Positions 7,382 to 16,265 are shown, numbered from the stretch's first letter. The stretch is DNA of 64,000 nt from an uncultured Clostridia bacterium (GCA_948442695.1 CAOJSF010000002.1:62001-126000), one strand, 5' to 3'. Numbers and translations are program-made. The notes: generated by a model from the sequence alone, not told the origin.

Positions 7382-9780
7382 CTAAGCACCGCTCCATGTT
7401 TAAACGTCAACGCTTTAAGCACCTTTTTCATAACAGCATTGACTTCTTCGTCCGTTAATGTTTTTTCCATATCTGATAGTTTTATCTTAAATGCCAAACT
7501 CTTTTTATCATCTCCTAAAGACTGACTTCTATAAATATCAAATAGTGCTACGCTAAAATACAATTTACCACAAGATGATTTAATTGAACTCAGCATTTGC
7601 TCAACAGTGACATCTTCATTGACAATTACCGCCAAATCTCTTTCAACTATAGGGAATTTAGAAATAGCCTTAACATTTCTTACCTTCACAGGAAGTTCTG
7701 CCAAATATTCTGTATCAATTTCTGCATATATAATATTTTCAGGATTGTCATAATTTTTAGCAACAACAGGATGAATTTTTCCAAACGAACAAACAACTTG
7801 CCCGTCTACAACCACATCCGCTGACACACCAGGATGCAAGAAAGATTTTTTAGAACGCTCCAACGAATATTGCACAGAGGTAAACGCCAACAATTTTTCC
7901 ACAACTCCTTTCATATTAAAGAAATCAAAACCGTTTTCACAAACAGCAATTGCAAGCACATTTTTTTCTATAGGCAACTCATTCAAAGGTATTGTTTTTG
8001 CTTTATATGTGCGACCACATTCAAAAATCCTGAGTTCTTTATTTCCCACACTGATGTTATAATTGATATTCTCAAGCAAACTATGAGCAAGAGAAGTTCT
8101 CATGCAAGAAATATCTTCGCTTAAAGGATTTGCTATCTTTACAAGTTTATTTTCATCTTCATCAAGCATCAATTTTTTGTTTATATCTCCTGGCACAAGA
8201 GAATAGGAAATATTTTCATAAAACCCTTGCTCAATTAAAGATTTTCTAAATTCTCTTTCAAGCGACAATCTAGGATGATTTTGTCCTTCAGTCACAGACG
8301 CCTTGTCAAACAACTTATACTCTATACTGTCATAATGATTATAGCCATAAAGACGTATTATCTCTTCCGCTAAATCATAATCATTTTCAATATCTTCTCT
8401 ATAAGGAGGAACCTTGCAATTAAGTTTATCGCCGAGAGCCTTTGTTTCTATACCCAAACTGTTTAATATTCTCACCATTTCAGTTGTAGGGACTTCAATT
8501 CCGAGAATGTCATTTATAAGTTTAACCGAACAAACTATATCTCTTACATCATTCTTTTTATTGCAGATATCAATGACACCTCTGACAACTTTTCCACATT
8601 TTAATTTACAAACCAAATGCAATGCCCTTGCAATACCCATTTCTGCATTTGCCACATTGACACCTTTTTCATATCTTGCAGAAGAGTCAGTTCTGACACC
8701 TATATTTCGACTTGTTATTCTTACAGATTTCAAATCAAACACAGCACTTTCCAACACACAGGTAGTTGTTTTATCAGTAATACATGAATCCATTCCACCT
8801 ATTACCCCAGCAATAACCATAGGTCTAGAATCGTCAGCAATGACCATTATATCTTCATTGAGGTCATACTCACTATGATCTAACGCCAAAATCTTCTCAC
8901 CTTCTTTTGCCTGCCTTACATTAATTTGTCCACCACCTATATTATCTTTATCAAAAGCGTGCAAAGGTTGGCCTATTTCAATAAGCACATAATTTGTAAT
9001 ATCAACCATATTATTGATAGGTTTTATTCCTACAGCATTAAGTCTCGCCCTCATCCATAAAGGAGAACGCTGAATATTTAAATTTGTAATTGCACCTGCC
9101 ATATATCTAAAACAATTTGGAGTATTTATTTCAACATTTACAAAATTTCGTATAACATCTTTTGAATATACGTCTATATCATAACTTAAATTAAGTTTCT
9201 TTAAATCTTTGCCTAGAAGCGCACAAACTTCTCTCGCAATGCCGATAACACTCATACAATCGGCTCTATTTGGAGTTATATTCACATCAAAAACAACATC
9301 ATTAAGCATAAGAGCATCTTCAACAGGTGTTCCTGATTTTAAATCATTAGGCAAAATTAATATACCATTTACTCCTGCCCCTTCAAAATAATTCTCATCA
9401 ATTCCCAGTTCTTCACCAGAACAGAACATACCAAAAGACTCAACACCTCTCATTTTAGTTTTTGATATCTTTATTCCATTGACAAGGTCCGCCCCCTCTA
9501 GACTTACAGGAACAACAGCACCTTCAAAAACATTTGTAGCCGCAGTTATAATTTGCGTAACCTGTCCTTGACCTATATCAACCTTGCAAACAACAAGCCT
9601 ATCAGCCTCTGGATGCTTTTCAATCTTTATTATCTTACCGACTACAACATGATGAAGATGCTTATTTTGATATACAATATCTTCAACCTCCATTCCTGCA
9701 CCAGTCAATTTTTCAGCCAACTCTTCAGGTGAAACATTTATATCAACCATTTCTTTCAGCCAGTTATAAGTTATTTTCAT
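7378..9780 (-). CDS. pheT: Phenylalanyl-tRNA synthetase beta subunit
   Basis: The beta chain of the (alpha-beta)2 enzyme that charges tRNA-Phe. The domains run in order: a tRNA-binding EMAP-II-like fold (about 40-150), B3/B4 editing domain (about 210-380), B5 (about 400-475), the catalytic-like core, and an anticodon-binding FDX-ACB domain at the end (SKFPIVERDLAVIV onward, about 705-800). Length 800 matches the family. The start has AAGGAG upstream. An unusually long 260-bp gap separates it from pheS. Confidence 0.97.
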   Translation of the reverse strand: MKITYNWLKEMVDINVSPEELAEKLTGAGMEVEDIVYQNKHLHHVVVGKIIKIEKHPEADRLVVCKVDIGQGQVTQIITAATNVFEGAVVPVSLEGADLVNGIKISKTKMRGVESFGMFCSGEELGIDENYFEGAGVNGILILPNDLKSGTPVEDALMLNDVVFDVNITPNRADCMSVIGIAREVCALLGKDLKKLNLSYDIDVYSKDVIRNFVNVEINTPNCFRYMAGAITNLNIQRSPLWMRARLNAVGIKPINNMVDITNYVLIEIGQPLHAFDKDNIGGGQINVRQAKEGEKILALDHSEYDLNEDIMVIADDSRPMVIAGVIGGMDSCITDKTTTCVLESAVFDLKSVRITSRNIGVRTDSSARYEKGVNVANAEMGIARALHLVCKLKCGKVVRGVIDICNKKNDVRDIVCSVKLINDILGIEVPTTEMVRILNSLGIETKALGDKLNCKVPPYREDIENDYDLAEEIIRLYGYNHYDSIEYKLFDKASVTEGQNHPRLSLEREFRKSLIEQGFYENISYSLVPGDINKKLMLDEDENKLVKIANPLSEDISCMRTSLAHSLLENINYNISVGNKELRIFECGRTYKAKTIPLNELPIEKNVLAIAVCENGFDFFNMKGVVEKLLAFTSVQYSLERSKKSFLHPGVSADVVVDGQVVCSFGKIHPVVAKNYDNPENIIYAEIDTEYLAELPVKVRNVKAISKFPIVERDLAVIVNEDVTVEQMLSSIKSSCGKLYFSVALFDIYRSQSLGDDKKSLAFKIKLSDMEKTLTDEEVNAVMKKVLKALTFKHGAVLR

Positions 9781-10040
9781 TTTTTCTCCTTATTTCAACA
9801 CATTTCTACATATTTCGTTTTTTCTGTATTTTCAAAACTCTTAATTAAAACAATTTCCGCTTCGATAGATATGCATTTTTAAGACACCTCTTAAACAACT
9901 CAAAATCCATTTTCCATTTATTAAGTTGGCCACTATAAAAACAAAATGAGATAGCAGGTATTTTTAAACATTTGATATATATCACCAACGAAGCAATTGT
10001 TTTTAAACACGCAAGTTTAGTTCAAATAAAAAATGTAATA
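9781..10040 (-). other. Unusual pheS-pheT spacer with long-range inverted repeat
   Basis: pheS and pheT normally abut or overlap; here 260 bp of non-coding sequence separate them. CAATTTCCGCTTCG (9851-9864) and CGAAGCAATTG (9989-9999) are inverted copies with a 3-nt bulge, and GATATATATC near 9974 is a small palindrome. No T-run suited to termination and no convincing promoter are seen. It could be an mRNA processing or regulatory structure. Confidence 0.4.
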
Positions 10041-11069
10041 TTATTTCATTTGCTCTAAAAATCTAATATCATTTTTGTATAGGTATTTAATATTTCCTAT
10101 ACTATTCAAAATCATCGCTGTCCTATCAAGACCAAAACCGAATGCAAATCCTCGATACTTTTTACTGTCAATTCCAGCCATTTCAAGTACTTTTGGATTG
10201 ACGATTCCCGCACCTAAAAGTTCAAGCATTCCTGTCCCTTTACACAAACCACAGCCTTTTCCATGGCAAGTTGGACAAGATACGTCAACTTCAATGCTAG
10301 GCTCAGTAAAAGGAAAGAAAGAAGGTCTAAATCTTATAGATGTATCTTCACCAAACAAACGTTTCATTAAAATTGTAAGCATAGACTTAAGGTCAGCCAT
10401 AGATACATTTTCATCAATTACCAACCCTTCTAATTGATGGAAGATAGGACTATGAGTTGAGTCACTATCATTTCTATAAGTCTTGCCAGGGCAAATAATT
10501 TTAAATGGTGGCTTACGCATTTCCATTTCTCTTGCCTGAACTGCCGAAGTTTGAGAACGAAGTAAAATATTTTCATTTATAAAAAATGTATCCTGCATAT
10601 CACGAGATGGATGATTCTTTGGAATATTCATCGCTTCAAAATTGTAATAATCACTCTCAACTTCAGGCCCCTCAACAACCGAAAAACCCATTTTTACACA
10701 AATATCAATCATTTTATCAATTACATCAGAAATAGGATGAATTGCACCCTTTTTCTGCCCCTTTGAAGGCTCAGTGATATCCACCTTTTCATTCTCAAGT
10801 TTTTCATTCAACTCTCTTGCTTTAAATTCATTCTCTTTATCGCTGAATTTTTCCTCAATACTTTTTCTCACATCATTGATTAAAGCACCCACACGAGGCC
10901 TTTCTTGAGGATCAACATCTTTCATTCCTTTTGAAAGAACAGTTAATGCACCATTTTTCCCAAATATTTTCACCTTTATTTCAGCCAAATCTTTTCGTGA
11001 ATCATACTGCACGTATTCAATTTCTTTCAATGTTTCAATTTTTAATTTATCAAGTTCTTCTATCAACAT
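10041..11069 (-). CDS. pheS: Phenylalanyl-tRNA synthetase alpha subunit
   Basis: The catalytic alpha chain of PheRS (class II). It has an N-terminal coiled coil (about 1-85) and a catalytic core with the HPISDVIDKM region, motif 2 around CPGKTYRNDSDSTHSPIFHQ, and motif 3 in YRGFAFGFGLDRTAMI. I chose the ATG at 11069 because GGGAGG lies 5 nt before it, giving 342 residues, against 344 in B. subtilis. An in-frame ATG six codons earlier has no ribosome-binding site. Expression is under the Phe T-box upstream. Confidence 0.97.
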   Translation of the reverse strand: MLIEELDKLKIETLKEIEYVQYDSRKDLAEIKVKIFGKNGALTVLSKGMKDVDPQERPRVGALINDVRKSIEEKFSDKENEFKARELNEKLENEKVDITEPSKGQKKGAIHPISDVIDKMIDICVKMGFSVVEGPEVESDYYNFEAMNIPKNHPSRDMQDTFFINENILLRSQTSAVQAREMEMRKPPFKIICPGKTYRNDSDSTHSPIFHQLEGLVIDENVSMADLKSMLTILMKRLFGEDTSIRFRPSFFPFTEPSIEVDVSCPTCHGKGCGLCKGTGMLELLGAGIVNPKVLEMAGIDSKKYRGFAFGFGLDRTAMILNSIGNIKYLYKNDIRFLEQMK

Positions 11070-11199
11070 TATTCCTCCCGATTTCATACATCTCTTTAAA
11101 TAAAATTTTAATTTTTATTTACACTCGATAAAATTTGACTCCTCGTCTAAATATTAAATTTATAAAACAAAATTTGAAAATAAAAATTAAAAATCACAA

Positions 11200-11466
11200 A
11201 AAGAGAAAAAAGTCCTCTTCGCTTTAGGACGAAAGAAGACTTTTTCGTGGTACCACCTAAATTCAATAAGGGATTTCCTTATTCTTATTATCATCTTTTA
11301 CGCAGATTTACGGCAAAAACTAATCAATCAAAATAGAATTTCAATTTTTCATAATTACGGCTAAAAAGTGAATTCGCAAGCACTTAAATCACCCACATTT
11401 CAGCATTCAGCAGGCTCTCTGAGACTAAGAAATCTTGTTACTAATCTTTTATCATTGCTTTTATAT
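11200..11466 (-). promoter_or_regulatory. T-box leader (tRNA-Phe sensing) of pheST
   Basis: The conserved T-box sequence reads AGGTGGTACCACG on the minus strand (plus 11246-11257 and neighbours). It is followed by an intrinsic terminator: a 13-bp stem with one mismatch (plus 11206-11219 with 11233-11245) and then a T-rich run. A specifier-loop candidate on the minus strand, GCGAATTCAC, presents TTC (plus 11370-11372), a Phe codon, in agreement with the downstream genes. Uncharged tRNA-Phe should stabilise the antiterminator and turn on pheS and pheT. Confidence 0.92.
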
Positions 11467-11472
11467 TTAATT

Positions 11473-11501
11473 ATTATAAAAATTGCAAACAAAATTGTCA
11501 A
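11473..11501 (-). promoter_or_regulatory. Consensus sigma-A promoter of the pheST T-box leader
   Basis: TTGACA (plus 11496-11501) and TATAAT (plus 11473-11478) with a 17-bp spacer on the minus strand, both perfect matches to consensus. Confidence 0.92.
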
Positions 11502-11518
11502 GCAAATTTAATAATGTT

Positions 11519-11546
11519 TTGAATTTTAAATTTTATTTGATATAAT
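11519..11546 (+). promoter_or_regulatory. Promoter of the RluA-family gene, leaderless geometry
   Basis: TTGAAT (11519-11524), a 16-bp spacer and TATAAT (11541-11546). The ATG at 11553 lies after only 6 nt, so the transcript would start at or next to the start codon. Confidence 0.65.
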
Positions 11547-11552
11547 AACATT

Positions 11553-12428
11553 ATGAAATACCATAAATTTATTATTGAAAAAGATTACAACTCAATTTAT
11601 TATTTTCTAAAAGATGAAGGATTCTCAGAAAATTTTATCACAAACCTCAGAAAAGATATGGGGAATTTTTTGCTGAACGAAACTCCTGTGACTATTAGAA
11701 CTCCTTTAAAAAGTGGTGATATTTTAAAAGTAAACAATAATCCAAACAACAAAACCACTATTATGCAATGCATACTACCACTAGATATTGTATATGAAGA
11801 TAAATACTACATACTAATCAACAAACCTAGCGGTATTTCATGTATGCCCAACAAAAGCCATTACACTAAGAATCTTGCTGGCGGAATATGTTATTACATG
11901 AAAGAAAAAGATAAAAATTTTGTGCTTAGAATTATCAACCGTCTCGACAAAGACACTGCAGGAATAATAATAGTTGCAAAAGATAGTATTTCACAAAACA
12001 AGATTAATGATATAGACAAAACCTATTTTGCAATTTGTGAAGGAAATATTGATAAAGAGATTGAAATAAATTCTCGCATAAAAACAATCACAGAAAATGG
12101 AATAAATGAGCAAAAGCGTATTATATCAGATGATGGACAGGAAGCAATTACACGTATTTACCCTATCAAATCAAATTCTCACCATTCACTAATCAAAATA
12201 AAACTTACGCATGGTCGAACACATCAAATAAGAGTTCACCTTTCATCAATCAACCACCCTTTAACTGGAGACGAAATTTATGGTGAAAAAAGTGAATTTA
12301 TAGACCATACTGCGCTGATATGTAAAGAAGTCAATTTTTATCATTACATAAAGAAAAAAGAATTAAAATTTGAAATTGATTTTTCAGAGGATTTTAAAAA
12401 TCTTTTAGCAAAATTTGATTTAAACTAA
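11553..12428 (+). CDS. RluA/RluD-family RNA pseudouridine synthase
   Basis: It isomerises uridine to pseudouridine in rRNA or tRNA. An N-terminal S4-like region (about 10-65) precedes the catalytic core. The active-site motif is INRLDKDTAG with the catalytic Asp132; Asn stands where many members have His (HRLD). A second family motif, THGRTHQIRVHL, follows near residue 222. Length 291 is typical. No Shine-Dalgarno sequence precedes the ATG and the -10 box ends 6 nt before it, so the mRNA is probably leaderless. It is a single gene divergent from pheST; the target base cannot be told from sequence. Confidence 0.92.
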   Translation: MKYHKFIIEKDYNSIYYFLKDEGFSENFITNLRKDMGNFLLNETPVTIRTPLKSGDILKVNNNPNNKTTIMQCILPLDIVYEDKYYILINKPSGISCMPNKSHYTKNLAGGICYYMKEKDKNFVLRIINRLDKDTAGIIIVAKDSISQNKINDIDKTYFAICEGNIDKEIEINSRIKTITENGINEQKRIISDDGQEAITRIYPIKSNSHHSLIKIKLTHGRTHQIRVHLSSINHPLTGDEIYGEKSEFIDHTALICKEVNFYHYIKKKELKFEIDFSEDFKNLLAKFDLN

Positions 12429-12531
12429 ATCATACTTCTTAAATAATATTAATTCATTATCATCATTCAATTATTTTATTTTTCACTTAAACAAAATGCA
12501 TACACTTCATTTGAATATTTTTTTGAATATA

Positions 12532-12642
12532 AAAAAATAGAGTCATAAGGACACAAATTTTAAAATTAGCAAAAATAATTATAATTTTTTGATAAATTTT
12601 ATAATTTGCAATTATTTCAATTTCCTTATTACTCTATTTTTT
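12532..12642. repeat. Long imperfect hairpin, possible bidirectional terminator or MITE-like relic
   Basis: Two 20-bp arms (12532-12551 and 12623-12642) are inverted copies with one mismatch; each ends in AAAAAATAGAGT or its complement. The 71-bp AT-rich centre can fold further. It lies between the convergent ends of the pseudouridine synthase gene and asnS. A clear target-site duplication is not seen. Nothing else was found in the 12429-12837 gap. Confidence 0.6.
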
Positions 12643-12837
12643 ACTTTAAAAAACATTCTTTAAATTATTATTTTAAAATTCATATTCTAAGAGTGTTTTA
12701 TAGTTTTCTAAAATATTTTTCATGACATCTGATTAAAACAATATAGAATTATCATAAGATGCATAATTAATATGTTAGTTTCAAAATTGAATGACCAAAC
12801 ACTGTTTTTTGCATTCATTAAACAATTATATTGTATA

Positions 12838-14220
12838 TTAAAATTCGCAATTATTTGGAGTTCTAGGGAATAAAATTACATCCCTAATATTTGAAACACC
12901 TGTTATATACATAAGTATTCTTTCAAATCCTAAGCCAAAGCCACTATGTTCAACAGATCCAAATTTACGCAAATTCAAATACCACCAGTAATCCTCTTCT
13001 TTCAAATTCAGAGTTTTCATATGGTTCAATAATTTATCATAATCAGTTTCTCTTTCACTTCCTCCAGTCACTTCACCTATTCCTGGGAAAAGCAAATCAC
13101 ACGCTCTTACCGTTTTACCATCTTCATTTTGTTTCATATAGAAAGCCTTAATTTCTTTTGGATAATCCGTCACAAAAACAGGTCTTTTGAAAACAACTTC
13201 TGAAAGATATCTTTCATGTTCTGTTTGAATATCACATCCCCATTCAACTGGGAAATCAAATTTATCATTGTTTTTCTTTAAGATTTCAATGGCTTCAGTA
13301 TAAGTAATCTTACCAAAATCACTGCTGATAACATTATTAAGTCTTTCAAGCAAACTTTTATCGACAAACTCATTAAAAAATTTCATTTCGTCAGGACATC
13401 TTTCAAGAATTTTGGTCATAATAAATTTCATCATCTCTTCTTCAAGGTCCATAAGTCCTTCAAGATCCATAAAACATACTTCTGGTTCAAGATGCCAAAA
13501 CTCATTTACATGGCGTGTTGTGTTGCTATTTTCCGCTCTGAAAGAAGGTCCAAAAGTATAAATCTTTCCAAAAGCAAAGGCACAAGCCTCACCTTCAAGT
13601 TGTCCTGTTGGACTTAAATAAACCTTTTTCCCAAACAATTCATCTTCAGGCTCAAATTTCTTGCTTTCATCATAAATATTTTGAGTTGTAACTCTAAACA
13701 AATCACTTCCACCCTCGCAATCAGAAGATGTCAATAATGGAGTATGAACATGAACAAAGCCTTTTTGCTCAAAAAATTCATGCAAAATAAAAGCAAGTTT
13801 ACTTCTCACTCTAAAAACCGCATTAAATAAGTTTGCTCTAGGTCTTAAATATGCAATTTCTCTCAAAAATTCAAGCGAATGCCTTTTCTTTTGTAAAGGA
13901 TATTCATTATCAGTAGCATTAATAACATCTATTACATCTGCTCTCAATTCAAAAGGTTGCTTATTTTCAGGCGTCAACACAATGTTACCCTTACATTTTA
14001 TAGATGAACCTGTATTTAATTTTTCTATTATATCAAAATTTGATATTTTTTCTTTTTCAAAAAATATTTGAAGAGTTTTAAAACAAGTGCCATCTGCAAG
14101 TTCAATAAAACCAAATTTCCCATTTGTTCTACAACTCTTTACCCAACCAGCAACAACAATTTCTTTGCTTTCAAAATCATCCATTCTATCATAAATGGAT
14201 TTAACATCTTCCTTAACCAT
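12838..14220 (-). CDS. asnS: Asparaginyl-tRNA synthetase
   Basis: A class IIb synthetase that charges tRNA-Asn directly. It has an N-terminal OB-fold anticodon-binding domain (about 15-110, with VVAGWVKSCRTNGKFGF), motif 2 in FGPSFRAENSNTTRH and motif 3 in GFGLGFERILMYITG near the C-terminus. Length 460 is typical. The gene begins with two ATG codons; the second, at 14220, has the better spacing from AAGGAG (5 nt after GGAG), the first would be 14223. A single-gene unit with its own promoter. Confidence 0.96.
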   Translation of the reverse strand: MVKEDVKSIYDRMDDFESKEIVVAGWVKSCRTNGKFGFIELADGTCFKTLQIFFEKEKISNFDIIEKLNTGSSIKCKGNIVLTPENKQPFELRADVIDVINATDNEYPLQKKRHSLEFLREIAYLRPRANLFNAVFRVRSKLAFILHEFFEQKGFVHVHTPLLTSSDCEGGSDLFRVTTQNIYDESKKFEPEDELFGKKVYLSPTGQLEGEACAFAFGKIYTFGPSFRAENSNTTRHVNEFWHLEPEVCFMDLEGLMDLEEEMMKFIMTKILERCPDEMKFFNEFVDKSLLERLNNVISSDFGKITYTEAIEILKKNNDKFDFPVEWGCDIQTEHERYLSEVVFKRPVFVTDYPKEIKAFYMKQNEDGKTVRACDLLFPGIGEVTGGSERETDYDKLLNHMKTLNLKEEDYWWYLNLRKFGSVEHSGFGLGFERILMYITGVSNIRDVILFPRTPNNCEF

Positions 14221-14254
14221 CATTTCTCCTTTTAGTAGTTTTATAATATATTCT

Positions 14255-14282
14255 ATTATAACACATTAGATAAAGTTGTCAA
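14255..14282 (-). promoter_or_regulatory. Sigma-A promoter of asnS
   Basis: TTGACA (plus 14277-14282), a 16-bp spacer and TATAAT (plus 14255-14260) on the minus strand, with an extended -10 TG one base upstream of the -10 box. No T-box is present. Confidence 0.8.
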
Positions 14283-14346
14283 ATCAAAACACCTAATTTT
14301 TTGCAAATTTAATTCTTTAACGATTTAAATTAAAAACATCTTTTAT

Positions 14347-14375
14347 AAAAATAAATAAATAAATAAATAAACAAA
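14347..14375. repeat. AAAT tetranucleotide microsatellite
   Basis: About five AAAT units followed by two ACAA units, in the gap between asnS and the lipoprotein gene. Not within a gene. Confidence 0.8.
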
Positions 14376-14396
14376 CAAAGTGACAATTCAATCTAC

Positions 14397-14425
14397 AAAA
14401 AAACTCTATCTTTTCAATAGAGTTT
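14397..14425 (-). terminator. Terminator of the lipoprotein gene
   Basis: AAACTCTAT pairs with ATAGAGTTT around a 7-nt loop; on the minus strand it is followed by a T-run. It starts 7 bp past the stop codon. Confidence 0.8.
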
Positions 14426-14431
14426 AACAAG

Positions 14432-14869
14432 TTATACCAACGCCTCAAGACTTCCATTCATATAAATATTGATATTTGAATTTATAACAAATGAAATATT
14501 TAAAATTTGATAATTTTCTCGTTCAGAAGTTGTATACTCAACAACCTCATCATTCAATTTAATCTCTACATCATATGAATTTATTGAAATATAAATTGAC
14601 AATCCTACTATGGTATTTTCTTTAATATTTCCTAAAATATTTGTTCCATGAGAATCTATTTTAGCAATTTCAATACCATCTAAATCAATCTTATACATAT
14701 CTTTTACTAAAACAGGCGTATTGAGTTTTCCATATTCAGAATTTAAATCAAAAGTTATTTTATAATTTTTAATTTTATTATCACTGTCCGAGTTTTCGCC
14801 ACAAGACATCAACATCGGTATACATAAAATCACAAACAATAAAACAAAAACTTTCGACAACCTTTTCAT
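14432..14869 (-). CDS. Small predicted lipoprotein of unknown function
   Basis: 145 residues. The N-terminus MKRLSKVFVLLFVILCIP leads to the lipobox LMSC, so Cys23 should be lipidated and the protein anchored outside the membrane; lgt for this step is at 55245-56327. The mature part is rich in beta-type residues (KITFDLNSEYG, ISINSYDVEIKLNDEVV) and looks like a small beta domain. I chose the ATG at 14869 because it gives a clean lipoprotein signal; upstream in-frame ATGs to 14920 would precede the charged start of the signal. The ribosome-binding site is weak (GAGG). I do not recognise a family. Confidence 0.75.
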   Translation of the reverse strand: MKRLSKVFVLLFVILCIPMLMSCGENSDSDNKIKNYKITFDLNSEYGKLNTPVLVKDMYKIDLDGIEIAKIDSHGTNILGNIKENTIVGLSIYISINSYDVEIKLNDEVVEYTTSERENYQILNISFVINSNINIYMNGSLEALV

Positions 14870-15031
14870 AACAAACCTCATCTTATGTATAAAGTATATC
14901 ATAATTATGAAAAGCAACAAAATAAAAAACTATATTTTTCGTGATTATATTATATAAAACGACATCTTTTGACATTTTAAAATAAATTTCAATTATTCAT
15001 TTAAGACTGCACATCTTCTCAAGCATTATTT

Positions 15032-15339
15032 TTATATAGATAATTCTTCTTCGTCCTGTTTCGTTTTTAATTCTTTAATTTGATTTAAAATTTCATCTAT
15101 TTCATTTTCACATTTTTTATATCTCTATCTGTACGATCTAAAAAACTTGTATAAGTATACTCAATCAATCTTCCACAAGTTAAATCATCAATAAATTAAT
15201 CCTTAGCCTTTCTAATCGATGAAATTATTTTTTCAAGTTCACTTTTTTTATCTCTTAAGCATTACAACTTATATTCAACAGAATTTTCATCTAGAATTAT
15301 TTTTTCTGATTTTTTATTTCTTTTCTTAAAAATATTCAT
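15032..15339 (-). pseudogene. Decayed gene for a ~103-residue coiled-coil protein
   Basis: Reading from the ATG at 15339, one frame encodes a Lys/Glu-rich protein starting MNIFKKRNKKSEKIILDEN. It is broken by TAA after ...VEYKL (position 26), by a second TAA after ...IRKAKD, and by a one-base loss in an A-run near 15114-15120, after which CENEIDEILNQIKELKTKQ continues to a stop at 15032-15034. Both stops could be CAA (Gln) to TAA changes. The composition is that of a real coiled-coil protein rather than chance. The family is not recognised. The rest of the 14870-15514 gap shows nothing. Confidence 0.6.
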
Positions 15340-15514
15340 TTCTGACTCATTTTTTATTGGTTTTATGATATAATAAATCACCAAAATAGTCAATATCTTT
15401 TAAAAAAATCACTTTATATTTTATATAGTTATTTCCCAAAATATAAGCAAAACTCATCTCTTTTATTTTATTACTTCACAAAATATCTGATACATCTTTT
15501 TAATCTTGTATAAC

Positions 15515-15541
15515 CTTAAAAAAAACACCTTACGGTGTTTT
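15515..15541 (-). terminator. Terminator of tRNA-Leu
   Basis: On the minus strand AAAACACC pairs with GGTGTTTT (loop GTAA), followed by a T-run. It begins about 9 bp after the encoded CCA. Confidence 0.8.
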
Positions 15542-15549
15542 AATCATTC

Positions 15550-15631
15550 TGGTGCGGGCGGTGGGAGTCGAACCCACACCCTTTCGGACTTGCCCCTTAA
15601 ACAAGCGCGTCTGCCATTCCGCCACGCCCGC
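15550..15631 (-). tRNA. tRNA-Leu (anticodon AAG)
   Basis: The acceptor stem GCGGGCG pairs with CGCCCGC, followed by A and an encoded CCA. The anticodon arm CTTGT-TTAAGGG-GCAAG puts AAG at positions 34-36, reading CUU. A long variable arm is present as expected for Leu. It stands alone, with its own terminator. Confidence 0.93.
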
Positions 15632-15828
15632 AAAACCATTCATATTTATTATGCTTTATTATTATATCTATAAAATTATATTTTGTCAACTATTTTTGCA
15701 AATTTTATTAAAAATAATGTTAAATTTATTTATCTTTTTTAAAAAAACAAAAATCATCCATTTTGATTTGTATCAATAAAAATTAAATTTAAAAACTTCA
15801 ATCCATCTATAGATGTGCTTACAATTTT

Positions 15829-15854
15829 AAAAAATTGCCATACGGCAATTAATT
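15829..15854 (-). terminator. Terminator overlapping the stop of the ferritin-like gene
   Basis: AATTGCC pairs with GGCAATT around ATAC; on the minus strand it is followed by a T-rich stretch. The stop codon TAA (15849-15851) is part of the hairpin. Confidence 0.7.
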
Positions 15855-16136
15855 TTCATCTGTCTCTTGAAATTCTTTCAAGCCTTTTTCAAATTGAGTT
15901 TTACTTTCAGGATCAAGTTTAAAAAGCAGTCCAAATAATTGACCTATATGCAGTTTCTCCTCTTTTGCAATATCTTTTATAGTCTTTTGAGCAGACGGCA
16001 TTGTTGCTTGCATTAAATGCGTCTCATAGCCTATTATTGCCTCAAGTTCTCCCATTATATCTATTCTTGCATTCTGAGTCATGGTATAGATATTATTATT
16101 TGAATTATGATCCATAATATTAAAAATTCCTTTCAT
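15849..16136 (-). CDS. Small ferritin-like (rubrerythrin-type) helical protein
   Basis: 95 residues, mostly two long helices. Glu and His residues are spaced as in half of a ferritin-like four-helix bundle: GELEAIIGYETHLMQA in the first helix and IAKEEKLHIGQL in the second. That matches the E...YE and E..H metal ligands of rubrerythrin/ferritin-like domains and the one-hairpin architecture of encapsulated ferritins, which form a di-iron site only as dimers. The ATG at 16136 is set by AAGGAGGG 5 nt upstream; a longer frame to 16166 has none. Iron or peroxide handling is inference. No encapsulin shell gene lies in the window. Confidence 0.6.
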   Translation of the reverse strand: MKGIFNIMDHNSNNNIYTMTQNARIDIMGELEAIIGYETHLMQATMPSAQKTIKDIAKEEKLHIGQLFGLLFKLDPESKTQFEKGLKEFQETDEN

Positions 16137-16265
16137 TTTTCCCTCCTTGTTTATATATTCAACCAAACAGAAAAATGTTTTATTTTTTTGCTGTAATATA
16201 ATCGTTAAACAAATAAAAAACTTGTTGTCGATAAGAATCGCTTCTTTAAAAGTTTATTATTTAAG

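Noticed and set aside
8414..8878. 154-residue plus-strand frame
   Set aside because: Antisense within pheT; pheT is complete and unmistakable.
15552..15779. 75-residue plus-strand frame
   Set aside because: It is antisense to tRNA-Leu.
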